The notes under the pieces: model-generated
What the model saw: only the letters and a program-made list of their open reading frames with translations
Database searches by the model: none
What the model was told of the DNA's origin: nothing
Origin: Paenibacillus spongiae
GTDB taxonomy: Bacteria; Bacillota; Bacilli; Paenibacillales; Paenibacillaceae
Assembly: GCF_024734895.1 (NCBI RefSeq)
Contig: NZ_CP091430.1
Coordinates: 6,838,501-6,902,500 of the forward strand
Length of the DNA: 64,000 bases
Direction: 5' to 3'
Position numbers and translations under genes: made by a program
In this document: piece by piece, positions 34,598 through 43,393 of the stretch
How positions within the stretch are numbered: position 1 is the stretch's first letter
How the letters are laid out: the number at the start of each line of letters is the position of its first letter

Positions 34598-34792
34598 ATG
34601 GAAATGCTGCTCATCGTTATCATTATCGCTGTTATTGTTATTGCAATCGCCAGCTCCTCGAAATCGAATCACCGCCGCCCCAATCGACACCGTTACAGCG
34701 GGGATAGCTCGAGCGCATCTTATTCCAGCAGCGACTGCAGCTGGGACAGTGACGGCGGATGCGGAGACGGCGGCGGTGGAGGCGGCGATTAA
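34598..34792 (+). CDS. Small membrane protein with Ser/Asp/Gly-rich tail, unknown function
   Basis: A 64-residue protein. A single hydrophobic span (MEMLLIVIIIAVIVIAIAS) is followed by a basic NHRRPNRHR segment, then a low-complexity tail of serine, aspartate and glycine with two cysteines (YSSSDCSWDSDGGCGDGG...). The ATG follows TGGAGGCGAAACT, a good ribosome binding site, which is the best evidence that it is real. It is the only plus-strand gene between 9.5 and 45 kb. Small Firmicute membrane proteins with such glycine-rich tails are seen, but I know no function. The 34201-34597 space before it is AT-rich and probably holds its promoter. Confidence 0.6.
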   Translation: MEMLLIVIIIAVIVIAIASSSKSNHRRPNRHRYSGDSSSASYSSSDCSWDSDGGCGDGGGGGGD

Positions 34793-35394
34793 AAGAGCTA
34801 ACTCCCCTCATCTTCAAGATGCTGCATTATTGGCCCCGCCTGCCTGTGATAAGTTCTTAAGCAGACAAAGCGGCCCGAGCCTCTCCTCCTTCGGAAAGAC
34901 CGAACCGCCGCCGTGATGGTAACTAGCAGAACGTTCTTCATCATTACAGTATACAAGCTGAAACCTGAAGGACCTCTTCTGTACCTCTACGCCACACCAC
35001 AATCATGAAATACCGCTGCCGCTGCACACTCCTGCTGACTTACATCGAGCTCTTATCTGGTATAATCCGCTGTAACGCTATGTTCACCTCGCTCCATTCA
35101 CCGCAAACATTCCAATTCAACGATGAGCGCGTCCGCGACGTCAGCCGTTCCCTCAAACTAACGGATACCACAGATAAACTAACGCTAACGGACACCACAT
35201 TCGCTATTCAGTGGATTTACCCGGAAAATGACGATGCTATGGACACAGGATCCCTTATTCGCCTCTAACTACGGCTATTCCAACGCCTCGAAGGTGAATA
35301 AGGGATCTGTTGTCCTTGAAACAGTCCATATCGATGATATGAGCTAAATAACGGATCTGTTATCCGTAACAACGGCACCAGATGCCGGATTTAG
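34793..35394. repeat. Intergenic region with interspersed-repeat copy (family R2)
   Basis: Contains ACTAACGGATACCACAG, ATAAACTAACGCTAACGGAC, GGATCCCTTATTCGCC, GAATAAGGGATCTGTTG and AACGGATCTGTTATCCG between about 35150 and 35370. These share wording with repeat copies at about 51.85-52.07 kb and 59.03-59.22 kb (ACGGACCTG/ATCTGATGTCCG, ATCCCTTATT, ATAAACTAACGG). No convincing gene is present; short frames here lack ribosome binding sites. Confidence 0.5.
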
Positions 35395-35520
35395 GCTGGG
35401 CCGGATCTACCGGGCTAGACCAGACCGGGTCGGGCAGAACTAGCCGGACCGGGTTAGGCCGGGCCGAATCTACCGGGCTAGTTCAGACCGGTTCGGCCAG
35501 CAATTACCGGAACGGGCAGG
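35395..35520. repeat. 63-bp tandem duplication rich in CCGGG
   Basis: Two 63-bp units (35395-35457 and 35458-35520) each contain GGGCCGRATCTACCGGGCTAG and GACCGGKTCGG, with about 80% identity. A partial third unit (GGCCGGATCGATCCG) follows. No gene is seen. The units are dense in CCGG and could form structured RNA or simply be a local minisatellite. Confidence 0.7.
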
Positions 35521-35644
35521 GCCGGATCGATCCGTACAACGGTGCAATAGAGCTTGATTCGCGCACTTGCAGTTTCCGTATGCGCTGGAAGCTGTTCGAC
35601 GGCAATCGGCCGCATCCGTTAGGAATGTCGCACTGTAAATAAAA

Positions 35645-35698
35645 GCTGCAGGAGATCGCTTTTCCTTCCTTATCGGAAGGAAATTGATCTCCTGCAGC
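35645..35698 (-). terminator. Long hairpin terminator of locus C
   Basis: GCTGCAGGAGATC (35645-35657) pairs with GATCTCCTGCAGC (35686-35698), a perfect 13-bp outer stem. TTTCCTTCC/GGAAGGAAA pairs inside it. It starts 24 bases after the stop of the 1096-aa glycosidase gene, read on the minus strand, and leads into TTTTATTTAC. Confidence 0.8.
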
Positions 35699-35722
35699 CT
35701 CATAGCGTGAACTTGGCCGGCA

Positions 35723-38700
35723 TTACTCGAGCATGAGCCGAACCGGCTTGAACTCGGCCGGATTCTTGCCGAATCCGATGCCGGAGGCCCATTCGATCCA
35801 GCCCTTGCGCCCTTGACCGTCGTTATCGTTCACAAGATAGGACAGGCTGAACAAACCGTCCTCCGCTTCAACCGGTGCCAGCTCTTCCCATGGAAGCGCC
35901 AGCTCGTAATAGGTGTTCTTGTTTGCTTCATCCCGCGTTACCGCAGCCTGTGCGCTGCGAACCAAGCCGGCGGGCTGCCCGTTCGCTCCCATCCACCGGT
36001 ACACCTGCGGTCCTTCGTTCGTTAGCGCAACTCCGAACTCGTGCATTTCGATGTTTTCGCCTGGCGTGCCTTGTGAAACGGCGAATTGAATGCTGTCGCC
36101 GTTCCAGATGCCAGCGTCCGTGGCGGTTTGGGAGAAGACATCGTCATGAATAGAGGCAGACAAGTACAGATGCTCTTGGTCCCACGTCACCCACACTTGG
36201 CCGCTGAGGTCTTCCGCCCCGTTGAAGCCTCCCTGTACGGTCTGAACGGTGCCATCCACGGACAGATCGACGCCCGGAACGGTGCTCAAATCATCCGGCG
36301 TTCCGTCGACCGTTACGGTTTTCGCTGCCAATGGGGTATAGCCGCCGTTCCCAACAAGCTTCAGTCTTCCCTCGAACGTCGCCGAAGGAAAGCCCTCCGC
36401 CTCTAAAGCCAGCTTCATGGAATGAAGCTCGCCGGCAGGCAGAGAAGGAAGCGCCAGCTCCATCCTTCCCGTGGATGCTGCCGGTACGGTGAGACCGCCG
36501 GTCTGCTCGCCCGATTGATTCCCAATCTGCCATTCGATACGATCCAGCACGTACGGCTGCGAGGATCGGTTGTCGAGCTGAACTTGCAGTGCATCCGTCT
36601 CGCCGCGCAGCACATGCTTCACCTGCAGCTGCACCGGGTGGATAATGCGGACCTCCGTCGTTAGGCGCCCTACCGGCTTGCCGTCAACAATGATATCGCC
36701 GCTTACGGTCTTCATCCCTGCCGCATCCGCCCCGGACAGTGGGATCGCCGTCTCCTCGCGCTCTCCCGGTCTTGCGGTCAAATCATACGATTGTCCGTTC
36801 ACGGCCAGACTGGCCGCTATCGGCGCGCGCGGCGGTACCGTATTGTCCACGGCGAACGCCAGCGGGATCGGCTCGCCGACGAATGCTTCGCTGCCGGATA
36901 GCGTATATTTGCTACCGAGCTCGAAGCTCTTGACGTTCCCGCCGACGTAGATCGGATCCTGACCGACGGTGAGATAGATGACATTCGACTTGTCGGGATA
37001 ATAGGTCTTCTTATTGCCGACCACATCGGTCACCGTAATGGAACGGTTCGTCTTCAGCGTCAGATCGGTCGGCTCAGCCGCCCACAAAACGCGCACCTCC
37101 TGCCCGTTCCCCTTGAACAGATGACTGCTGATCCCTTCTCCGATCTGCTCCGCACGAGTGTAGCTTAATCCTGTCAGCTGCCTCGTCATGGCCGCATAAG
37201 CGGCATAAGCCGGCTTCGGCGTGTATTTGCCTTTGGCATCCGCAGGATGGCGGATAATGCCGAAGTTATGCTCGTTGTACATCTCGTTCGTACCGTCATT
37301 CATGAAATCGTACCAGAAGAACTTCTCTACTCCTTGCGAGAGAGCCGCAACGTGGCTTCTTACCACATAGGAGGCTTGCGTCTCCTCGCTTACGCCGCGG
37401 AAGTCCCGCTGGGTCGGCCAGCCCATCTCCGTAATCCAGATCGGCTTCGGCTGCCCGTTGTTATACTGCCGGATCAAGCTCTGCAGCCGCGTCAGATCCT
37501 GGACCAAGCCTTCCGGCGTATCCGGGTACCGGTAAGGATGGATCGATACCGCATCCATAACCTCCAGCCCGCCCAGACGGAACACCTCTTCCAGCCAGTC
37601 CCACGGCGTTCCTGCCGTTGCGGCGCCGACCACGACAACGTTCGAATCCTCCGCTTTGACCGTCTGGTAGGTTTCCTTCAGCAGTTTATAGTAGTAGTCC
37701 GGCTTGGAGTCGGCAGGCCCATTGCCCGTATCGCCGAAGCCGATATTGAACTCATTGTAAACCTCCACCCATTTGACCTGATCGCCGTAATGCTGCAGGA
37801 TCGACTTCCCGTACTGCGCAAACCCTTGGCGGCCTTCATCCGAATACGGGGTGCTCCCCTCATCGTACAGCGCATTCGCGTAAGAGAAGATGATGAACGG
37901 GTCCAGTCCGTTCCGCTGCAGCTCACTCATATACCGGTCATATGTGCCCGGGAACCTGTATACGCCCCGCTCCGGTTCGACATTCCCCCAATACAGCTCA
38001 TCCCGGATGCTTCCGGCACCCGCCATGCGGATGAGCGGTATGAGCTCCGGATTCCACCATTGGCCAAAATGCGTCGCGACGCCGAAAGGCGAATCCGCAG
38101 CCGCCTGCCCAGGATCCAGGGGAGCCAGCAGGGCAAACGACGTCTCGGCTGAAGCCAATTGCGCGCCCGCCTTCTCAGCCGTCATCGTCATTCGGTAATA
38201 CCCTTGCTGCAAATTCGGGACATTCAATTCCCCTGTCCCGCCCGCAATGGCTTCCGTCCCCTGCCGGACTGGATTGCCCCACAGGTCATCGATCTTCCAT
38301 GTCACGGCATCGCCCTGGGTGACGATACGGAATGCAGCCGTATCCGTACCCTCGAACACATTCCCGAGCGCAGTCTGCTCAATGGACAGCAGCGGCAGAT
38401 CGACCTTCGCCACAATATCGTCGAGCAGCAGCTCGGCACTGTTCTTCCCCTGTACCAATTCAGACCGCTCCATTAAGAATGTGACCTCCGTTGCGGGCGC
38501 ATGATACGCGCCGTCATTGGCGCCGCCCCAATGGCTGTAGTTGACGCCTGCGTCGAATGCCGAAACCGTAAGCTTCTGCCAGCCGGCATCGGCTTGCAGC
38601 GCCAGCGTCTGCTGATGCACCTGCCCGGTTGCGTCCGTCACCCGAAGCCGGATCGCGCTCAAATCCGCCGTTTTCACCATTAGCTCCAGCTGACGCATCG

Positions 38701-39013
38701 CCAGCGCATCAAGCGCTTTGTTCATGGCGACATAAGCGCCGCCGCCGCTGAAGCTGCCGGCAAGACGTCCGGAGAACGAGCCTGAGCCGGCATCGGCATT
38801 CACCCGTTCGAGGCTGCCTTCAGCACCGGGAAACTCCGGCCCGAGACTCAAGCTCCAGCCGTCATCCCCGCTCTCGAAATCGCTGATTGGGGCATCCTGG
38901 ACAGGAGCCGCTGAAGCATGTGCCTCATTGCGTTCACCGGCCGTGAACCCCATGGATGAAACGAGGAGCACCAATGCGAGAATAGCAAGCCGTGCCTTTC
39001 GATAACGAAACAT
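35723..39013 (-). CDS. Secreted clan GH-A glycoside hydrolase (GH39-like) with C-terminal CBM9-like domain
   Basis: A 1096-residue exported enzyme. The signal peptide is about residues 1-34 (ILALVLLVSSMGFTAGERNEAHASA). A carbohydrate-binding-like beta-sandwich follows (about 40-205, SDFESGDDGWSLSLG). The (beta/alpha)8 barrel is at about 308-600, with acid/base E421 in VEVYNEFN and nucleophile E529 in PIWITEMGW. Ig-like modules follow, and a final CBM9-like domain is at about 915-1096 (VWVTWDQEHLYLSASIHDDVFSQ). It should cut an extracellular polysaccharide and feed the ABC system of locus C. No sortase or S-layer anchor is seen. The ATG follows GGAAAGGAAGAAGTGAC. The exact family (GH39, GH5-like or newer) needs a profile search. 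Confidence 0.82.
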   Translation of the reverse strand: MFRYRKARLAILALVLLVSSMGFTAGERNEAHASAAPVQDAPISDFESGDDGWSLSLGPEFPGAEGSLERVNADAGSGSFSGRLAGSFSGGGAYVAMNKALDALAMRQLELMVKTADLSAIRLRVTDATGQVHQQTLALQADAGWQKLTVSAFDAGVNYSHWGGANDGAYHAPATEVTFLMERSELVQGKNSAELLLDDIVAKVDLPLLSIEQTALGNVFEGTDTAAFRIVTQGDAVTWKIDDLWGNPVRQGTEAIAGGTGELNVPNLQQGYYRMTMTAEKAGAQLASAETSFALLAPLDPGQAAADSPFGVATHFGQWWNPELIPLIRMAGAGSIRDELYWGNVEPERGVYRFPGTYDRYMSELQRNGLDPFIIFSYANALYDEGSTPYSDEGRQGFAQYGKSILQHYGDQVKWVEVYNEFNIGFGDTGNGPADSKPDYYYKLLKETYQTVKAEDSNVVVVGAATAGTPWDWLEEVFRLGGLEVMDAVSIHPYRYPDTPEGLVQDLTRLQSLIRQYNNGQPKPIWITEMGWPTQRDFRGVSEETQASYVVRSHVAALSQGVEKFFWYDFMNDGTNEMYNEHNFGIIRHPADAKGKYTPKPAYAAYAAMTRQLTGLSYTRAEQIGEGISSHLFKGNGQEVRVLWAAEPTDLTLKTNRSITVTDVVGNKKTYYPDKSNVIYLTVGQDPIYVGGNVKSFELGSKYTLSGSEAFVGEPIPLAFAVDNTVPPRAPIAASLAVNGQSYDLTARPGEREETAIPLSGADAAGMKTVSGDIIVDGKPVGRLTTEVRIIHPVQLQVKHVLRGETDALQVQLDNRSSQPYVLDRIEWQIGNQSGEQTGGLTVPAASTGRMELALPSLPAGELHSMKLALEAEGFPSATFEGRLKLVGNGGYTPLAAKTVTVDGTPDDLSTVPGVDLSVDGTVQTVQGGFNGAEDLSGQVWVTWDQEHLYLSASIHDDVFSQTATDAGIWNGDSIQFAVSQGTPGENIEMHEFGVALTNEGPQVYRWMGANGQPAGLVRSAQAAVTRDEANKNTYYELALPWEELAPVEAEDGLFSLSYLVNDNDGQGRKGWIEWASGIGFGKNPAEFKPVRLMLE

Positions 39014-39180
39014 GTCACTTCTTCCTTTCCATTATAGGTTTATAAATACGCCAATTCCGTGTCTCTACTGGCTGCACCGGACCCGCCGGCGCCCCGATTA
39101 AAGAGCCGCATCACCTCCCCCGGGGCGGCATACCCGCCCCAATTTCCCTTGCATGCAGCCGACCGTCGTCATGCAGCGTC

Positions 39181-39212
39181 GGTACCGCACGCCGTGAATT
39201 GCGTGCGGTACC
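39181..39212 (-). terminator. Hairpin after the mannonate-dehydratase-like gene
   Basis: GGTACCGCACGC (39181-39192), loop CGTGAATT, GCGTGCGGTACC (39201-39212): a perfect 12-bp stem about 100 bases after the stop of the enolase-superfamily gene and before the secreted glycosidase. No T-run follows, so it may be a processing or attenuating structure. The rest of the 39014-39309 space holds no gene. Confidence 0.55.
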
Positions 39213-39309
39213 GGCGCAATCGACGTGAGCGTTACCATCGAGCAGGGCATGATGATCATGCCCCCGCGCGATAGAATTGCCCGCCACAATCGAAACGCCT
39301 ATCGCCGCT

Positions 39310-40509
39310 TTAAGGACGCGCCGGACTTCCATCCGGCAGCCGCGCCAACGTCCAGGCCGGCAGCGTGTTGCTGCACGGATACTTCGCCGCGAGCGCTTCG
39401 TCGATCTCGACCCCGAGGCCGGGCGCTTCATGAATATACGCATATCCGCCGCGGAGCGCCGGTGCGCCTGGGAATACCTCGCGCATCCGATCAGAGAACG
39501 GATACCATTCCTGAATGCCGAAATTCGGGCTGCTCAGATCCAGATGCAGGTTCGCCGCATGTCCGACCGGAGACACATCGCCGGGACCGTGCCATGCGGT
39601 GCGGACGCCGAACGCTTCGGAGAGCGCCGCGAGCTTCCGCGCGGGCGTAATGCCGCCGATGGCGCTGATGTGAACGCGGATGAAGTCGATCAGGCCCCCC
39701 GATATGAGCGGCACCCATTCCTGCGGGTGCACGAACAGCTCGCCCATCGCGATCGGCGTCGCGCTCTGGGCGCGTATCATACGGAAGCCGTCCAGCTGCT
39801 CCGGCGCGAGCGGGTCCTCCAGGAAGAAGAGGCGGTACGGCTCCAGCTGCTTGGCCAGACGGACCGCTTCGATGGCGGACAGCCGCTCATGAACATCATG
39901 CAGCAGCTCGATTTCGTATCCGAACGTGCCGCGCATCCGCTCGAACAGCTGCGGGACGCTGCGCGCATAGGCGTCCGGATCGTAATAGGCGCCAGGCAAG
40001 GCGTTCTCGGGCGATGCGCAGGCGTGACTGCCGCCGTAACCGCCCCACTGGCAGCGGATGTGGCGAAGCCCCTGTTCCATGAACCGCCGGACGTTGTCCT
40101 CGATCTCGTCGAGATCGCGGCCGTCGGCATGGCGGTAGACGGCGACGCCCTCCCGGCATTTGCCGCCAAGCAGCTGGTAGACCGGCTGGCCCGCCAGCTT
40201 CCCCTTAATATCCCACAGCGCCATGTCTACGCCAGATATCGCGTTGTTGAGGACAGGGCCGTTGCGCCAGTAAGAGCTGACCATCGCGGTCTGCCAGATA
40301 TCCTCGATCCGCTGCGGATCCTTGCCGATCAAGAACGGCTTCATATAATCGTCGATAGCCGAGGCGACCGTCAGATAGCGCTGCGTAAACGTCGCGCAGC
40401 CAAGACCGTACAGCCCCGGCTCGGACGTCTCGATCTTGACGACGACCAGATTAATCCCGTCCGGCGCGGTCAGAATCGTTTTTACATCCCGTATCGTAAT
40501 GCCACTCAT
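39310..40509 (-). CDS. Enolase-superfamily dehydratase, mannonate dehydratase (ManD)-like
   Basis: A 399-residue cytoplasmic enzyme that should remove water from a sugar acid. Metal and catalytic residues are visible: D205 and H207 in LLHDVHERL, E231 in FFLEDPLAPEQ, E257 in AMGELFV, and H307 in TAWHGPGD. The order and spacing match the ManD subgroup (D-mannonate dehydratase). So do WRNGPVLNNAISGVDMALWD and the ending LPAWTLARLPDG. I chose the ATG at 40509 (MSGITIRDV) because GAGGGGGAGAAGCGA precedes it; a 14-codon upstream extension lacks a site. Its ATG overlaps the SDR stop by 4 bases (ATGA), so the two are coupled, suggesting an oxidation/dehydration pair for a uronate or aldonate. Many ManD-like proteins have low or different activity. 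Confidence 0.85.
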   Translation of the reverse strand: MSGITIRDVKTILTAPDGINLVVVKIETSEPGLYGLGCATFTQRYLTVASAIDDYMKPFLIGKDPQRIEDIWQTAMVSSYWRNGPVLNNAISGVDMALWDIKGKLAGQPVYQLLGGKCREGVAVYRHADGRDLDEIEDNVRRFMEQGLRHIRCQWGGYGGSHACASPENALPGAYYDPDAYARSVPQLFERMRGTFGYEIELLHDVHERLSAIEAVRLAKQLEPYRLFFLEDPLAPEQLDGFRMIRAQSATPIAMGELFVHPQEWVPLISGGLIDFIRVHISAIGGITPARKLAALSEAFGVRTAWHGPGDVSPVGHAANLHLDLSSPNFGIQEWYPFSDRMREVFPGAPALRGGYAYIHEAPGLGVEIDEALAAKYPCSNTLPAWTLARLPDGSPARP

Positions 40510-41390
40510 TCGCTTCTCCCCCTCATATTCGGCTTCGTCTTCGATCCCCACGCGCTGATGCCGTCCTCCGGCATGCCCGGCAGAATGAGACCGCCGTCGG
40601 CGCGCAGATTGATGCCCGTCACATAGGCCGCTTCATCCGAAACGAGCCAGACGGCGATGTTCCCCATATCCTCCGGGGTGCCCATCCTTCCAAGCGGAAC
40701 CTGGCGGCCTACTCCTTCGTACGGCCCCCGGCCTTCCCGGACGAGCGTCGCTCCCGGCGCCAGGCAATTCACCCGGATGCCGTACGGCGCCAGGTCGAGC
40801 GCCGCCGATTCGACCGCCCGCTTCAACCCGGCCTTCAACCCGCCGTACACCGCGTCACCCGGATAAGCCCGCTCCGCCCGTGACGACGTAATGTTCAGGA
40901 TGCTTCCCTGGATGCCTGCCGCGATCATATGCGCAGACACCTCCCGCATCAGAATTAACGGCGAGCGGAAATTCAGCCCGATGAGATGGTCCAGATGCCC
41001 GGTCTGCAGCCGGTCGACGGGATCGATCAGCGTAATGCCCGCATTGTTGACGAGCACGTCGATCCGTCCCATGCCGGCAAGCGCTTGCTCCGCTGTTCGC
41101 TCCGCTTCGCCCGGTTCCGCCAGATTGCCGGACAGCACGAGGCAGTCCCGCCCTATCTCGGACCGGATCTGCTCGGCCGCTGCCGATGCGCCGGACTCAT
41201 CCTGCCAATGGGTAATCGTGAGCGTATAACCGGCCCGCGCAAGCGCAAGGGCGATGCCTCGCCCGATGCCGCGGCTGCCTCCGGTTACGAGCGCTGCCTT
41301 GCCATGGCCGCCACCGCTGCGGAAGCCCGTTCCCCCTCCCTCTGCCCGAGACGCAGCTGCCGGCGCTCGTCCCTCATCGGAATCCTTCAT
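40506..41390 (-). CDS. Short-chain dehydrogenase/reductase (SDR) of locus C
   Basis: A 294-residue NAD(P)-dependent oxidoreductase. Motifs: TGGSRGIGRGIALALARAG (about residues 36-54), NNAG (about 114), catalytic serine in ILNITSSRAERA, and Tyr-x3-Lys as YGGLK. The N-terminal 28 residues (DEGRAPAAASRAEGGGTGFR) are unusually long and low-complexity before the cofactor loop. The start at ATG 41390 is nevertheless supported by AAGGAGGGATGGAGC. A shorter start cannot be excluded. It is 30 bases after a permease gene and overlaps the ManD-like gene by 4 bases, so it is probably a sugar or sugar-acid dehydrogenase of the imported substrate. Confidence 0.9.
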   Translation of the reverse strand: MKDSDEGRAPAAASRAEGGGTGFRSGGGHGKAALVTGGSRGIGRGIALALARAGYTLTITHWQDESGASAAAEQIRSEIGRDCLVLSGNLAEPGEAERTAEQALAGMGRIDVLVNNAGITLIDPVDRLQTGHLDHLIGLNFRSPLILMREVSAHMIAAGIQGSILNITSSRAERAYPGDAVYGGLKAGLKRAVESAALDLAPYGIRVNCLAPGATLVREGRGPYEGVGRQVPLGRMGTPEDMGNIAVWLVSDEAAYVTGINLRADGGLILPGMPEDGISAWGSKTKPNMRGRSE

Positions 41391-41420
41391 GCTCCATCCC
41401 TCCTTCAGGAACTTTCCCCG

Positions 41421-42299
41421 TCATCCCTTAATGCCGGAGAAGGTAAACCCTTGCATAATATATTTCTGGAAGAATAGAAACAGAATCGCCGGCGGGATGA
41501 TCGAGAATGTCAGGGCGATAAACTGGATATCGAGCGTCGTCGTCCCCTTCATGTTGTAGATGGCCACGATGACCGTCCAGAGCGACTTCTCCTTCAGCAC
41601 CATATACGGCCAGAAGAAATCCGACCAGGTCCCGTGAATGGTAAAGATCGTCACCGCCATCATGACGGGCTTGCTGAGCGGCAGAACGATGCGGCGGAAG
41701 ATGCCGAGCGGGCTGCAGCCATCCATGCGGGCCGCTTCGATGAGCGCCTGCGGGATGTTATCGAAGAACCCTTTAAACACGATGACGAAGAACGCATTGG
41801 CGCCGGCCATCATCCACATCGGCCAGAAGGTGTTGCTGAAGTTAAGGTGCAGCACGGGAAAATCGATAATATTCTTGAAGATCGGCACCATGCCGAGCGT
41901 ATTGGGCAGCAGCATCGTCCAGAGCACCATGCCGAAGACGACCGCGCTGCCTTTGGGCCGCAGCTTGGAAAGAAAATAGCCGAGCAGGCCGTTAAACGTG
42001 AGCGCGAAGAACAGGCACCCTGCGGTAACGATGAGCGTATTCCAGTACAGCCTGCCAAAATCAAGCAGCTTCCACGTGCTTACAACCTTGGACAGATCAT
42101 ATGTCTTCGGAATGATCGTCGGGGGAATGGTGAAGAACTCCTTCACGTCCTTCAAGCTGGAGAGCATAATCCATAGAGGCGGGAGCAGGCAGACGAGCGA
42201 TACCGCCGCCATGAAGGCGAACAACCCCCAATACAGCAGCTTCACGCCCGGCCGCTTCATGTCCAGCGTACTGATGATGCCGTTTGTCTGTTTTGCCAT
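41421..42299 (-). CDS. Carbohydrate ABC transporter permease (MalG type), locus C
   Basis: A 292-residue six-span permease. The EAA loop is EAARMDGCSPLGIFRRIVLP (about residues 187-206), preceded by ...FFDNIPQAL and with the C-terminal ...YIMQGFTFSGIKG typical of MalG relatives. ATG at 42299 follows AGAGGTGACGAT and lies 10 bases after the partner permease. The ATPase must be supplied from elsewhere. Confidence 0.92.
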   Translation of the reverse strand: MAKQTNGIISTLDMKRPGVKLLYWGLFAFMAAVSLVCLLPPLWIMLSSLKDVKEFFTIPPTIIPKTYDLSKVVSTWKLLDFGRLYWNTLIVTAGCLFFALTFNGLLGYFLSKLRPKGSAVVFGMVLWTMLLPNTLGMVPIFKNIIDFPVLHLNFSNTFWPMWMMAGANAFFVIVFKGFFDNIPQALIEAARMDGCSPLGIFRRIVLPLSKPVMMAVTIFTIHGTWSDFFWPYMVLKEKSLWTVIVAIYNMKGTTTLDIQFIALTFSIIPPAILFLFFQKYIMQGFTFSGIKG

Positions 42300-42309
42300 A
42301 TCGTCACCT

Positions 42310-43251
42310 CTAATCGTCGCCGTTAAATTTTTTGTTCAGCTTGAAGTAAATGATCGTGAACAGCAGCAGGAACACGAAGGTAATGACGCCCACCGCAAGC
42401 GATCGGCCCGCTTCGAAATACCGGAACGCATAGAAATAGCTCTGCAGCATCAGCGACATCGACGCGTTGTTCGGCCCGCCCTCCGTCATCGTCAGCGGCT
42501 CGTACATCACCTGGAACACCCCGATGATTTGGAGCACCAGCAGGATCGAGATGATCGGCGAAATTTGCGGCAGCGTAATATGCCATACCCGCTTCCATAT
42601 GCCCGCGCCGTCGATCGACGCGGCCTCGTACAGCTCGGGATTGACCCCCTGCAGGCTGGCCAGATAGAGGATGACGGAGGTGCCGAAGCCCCGCCAGGTC
42701 ATCGTGATGACGATCAGCATAATCGTCCAATCGGGATTTTGCATCCAGGCGGCGGAAGCGAGTCCGAGCTTGTTCATGAGCATGTTGAGCAGCCCGCTCG
42801 GTCCCGGATCGAAGATGAAAACCCACAATAGAGCGGCCGCAATGCCAGGTACCATACTGGGGAAGTAGACCGAAAATTTAAAGAAGGTCTGTAGGTGGAT
42901 CATTTCATTGATGAGAATCGCGATGATGATCGGAACGGCAAAGCCGATCACAATGGACCAGAGGACGTAGAAGATCGTGTTGATGAACGTCTGCTGAAAG
43001 ACGGAGTTGCTCATGACGTCGATGTAGTTTTGCAGGCCGATGAACTTGACCGCGTCATATCCCTTCGTCTGCTGGAAGGAAAGAATGAATCCCGATATGA
43101 GCGGCTGCCAGGAAAACACGGTGAAGAAAACAATGCTCGGCAGGATCAGCATCCATGCGGGCAATTCCTGCAGGAAGCGCCTGATCCGCCTCCATGCGCG
43201 GCCGTCGCCCGTCCGGATAGCCGGCTGCGGCTTAGTATTCGGGACATTCAT
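42310..43251 (-). CDS. Carbohydrate ABC transporter permease (MalF type), locus C
   Basis: A 313-residue permease of normal length, in contrast to the propeller-fused one of locus B. It opens LPAWMLILPSIVFFTVFSWQPLISGFILSFQQT and holds the EAA loop EAASIDGAGIWKRVWHITLPQ (core EAASIDGAG). ATG at 43251 follows ACAGGAGAAGAAGCG. It forms the channel with the MalG-type gene 10 bases downstream. Confidence 0.92.
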   Translation of the reverse strand: MNVPNTKPQPAIRTGDGRAWRRIRRFLQELPAWMLILPSIVFFTVFSWQPLISGFILSFQQTKGYDAVKFIGLQNYIDVMSNSVFQQTFINTIFYVLWSIVIGFAVPIIIAILINEMIHLQTFFKFSVYFPSMVPGIAAALLWVFIFDPGPSGLLNMLMNKLGLASAAWMQNPDWTIMLIVITMTWRGFGTSVILYLASLQGVNPELYEAASIDGAGIWKRVWHITLPQISPIISILLVLQIIGVFQVMYEPLTMTEGGPNNASMSLMLQSYFYAFRYFEAGRSLAVGVITFVFLLLFTIIYFKLNKKFNGDD

Positions 43252-43393
43252 CGCTTCTTCTCCTGTTCATGTAAGTTGTGGCAAGCTTCTAATGGAATAG
43301 AAGAGTCCGCGGCGGCAGCCGGCCGGCGAGGCCGTTAGCCGATTGCCCGCCGCGAAGACCTCTCCCTCTCAAACCTGCGGCCTATCGCCGCAA

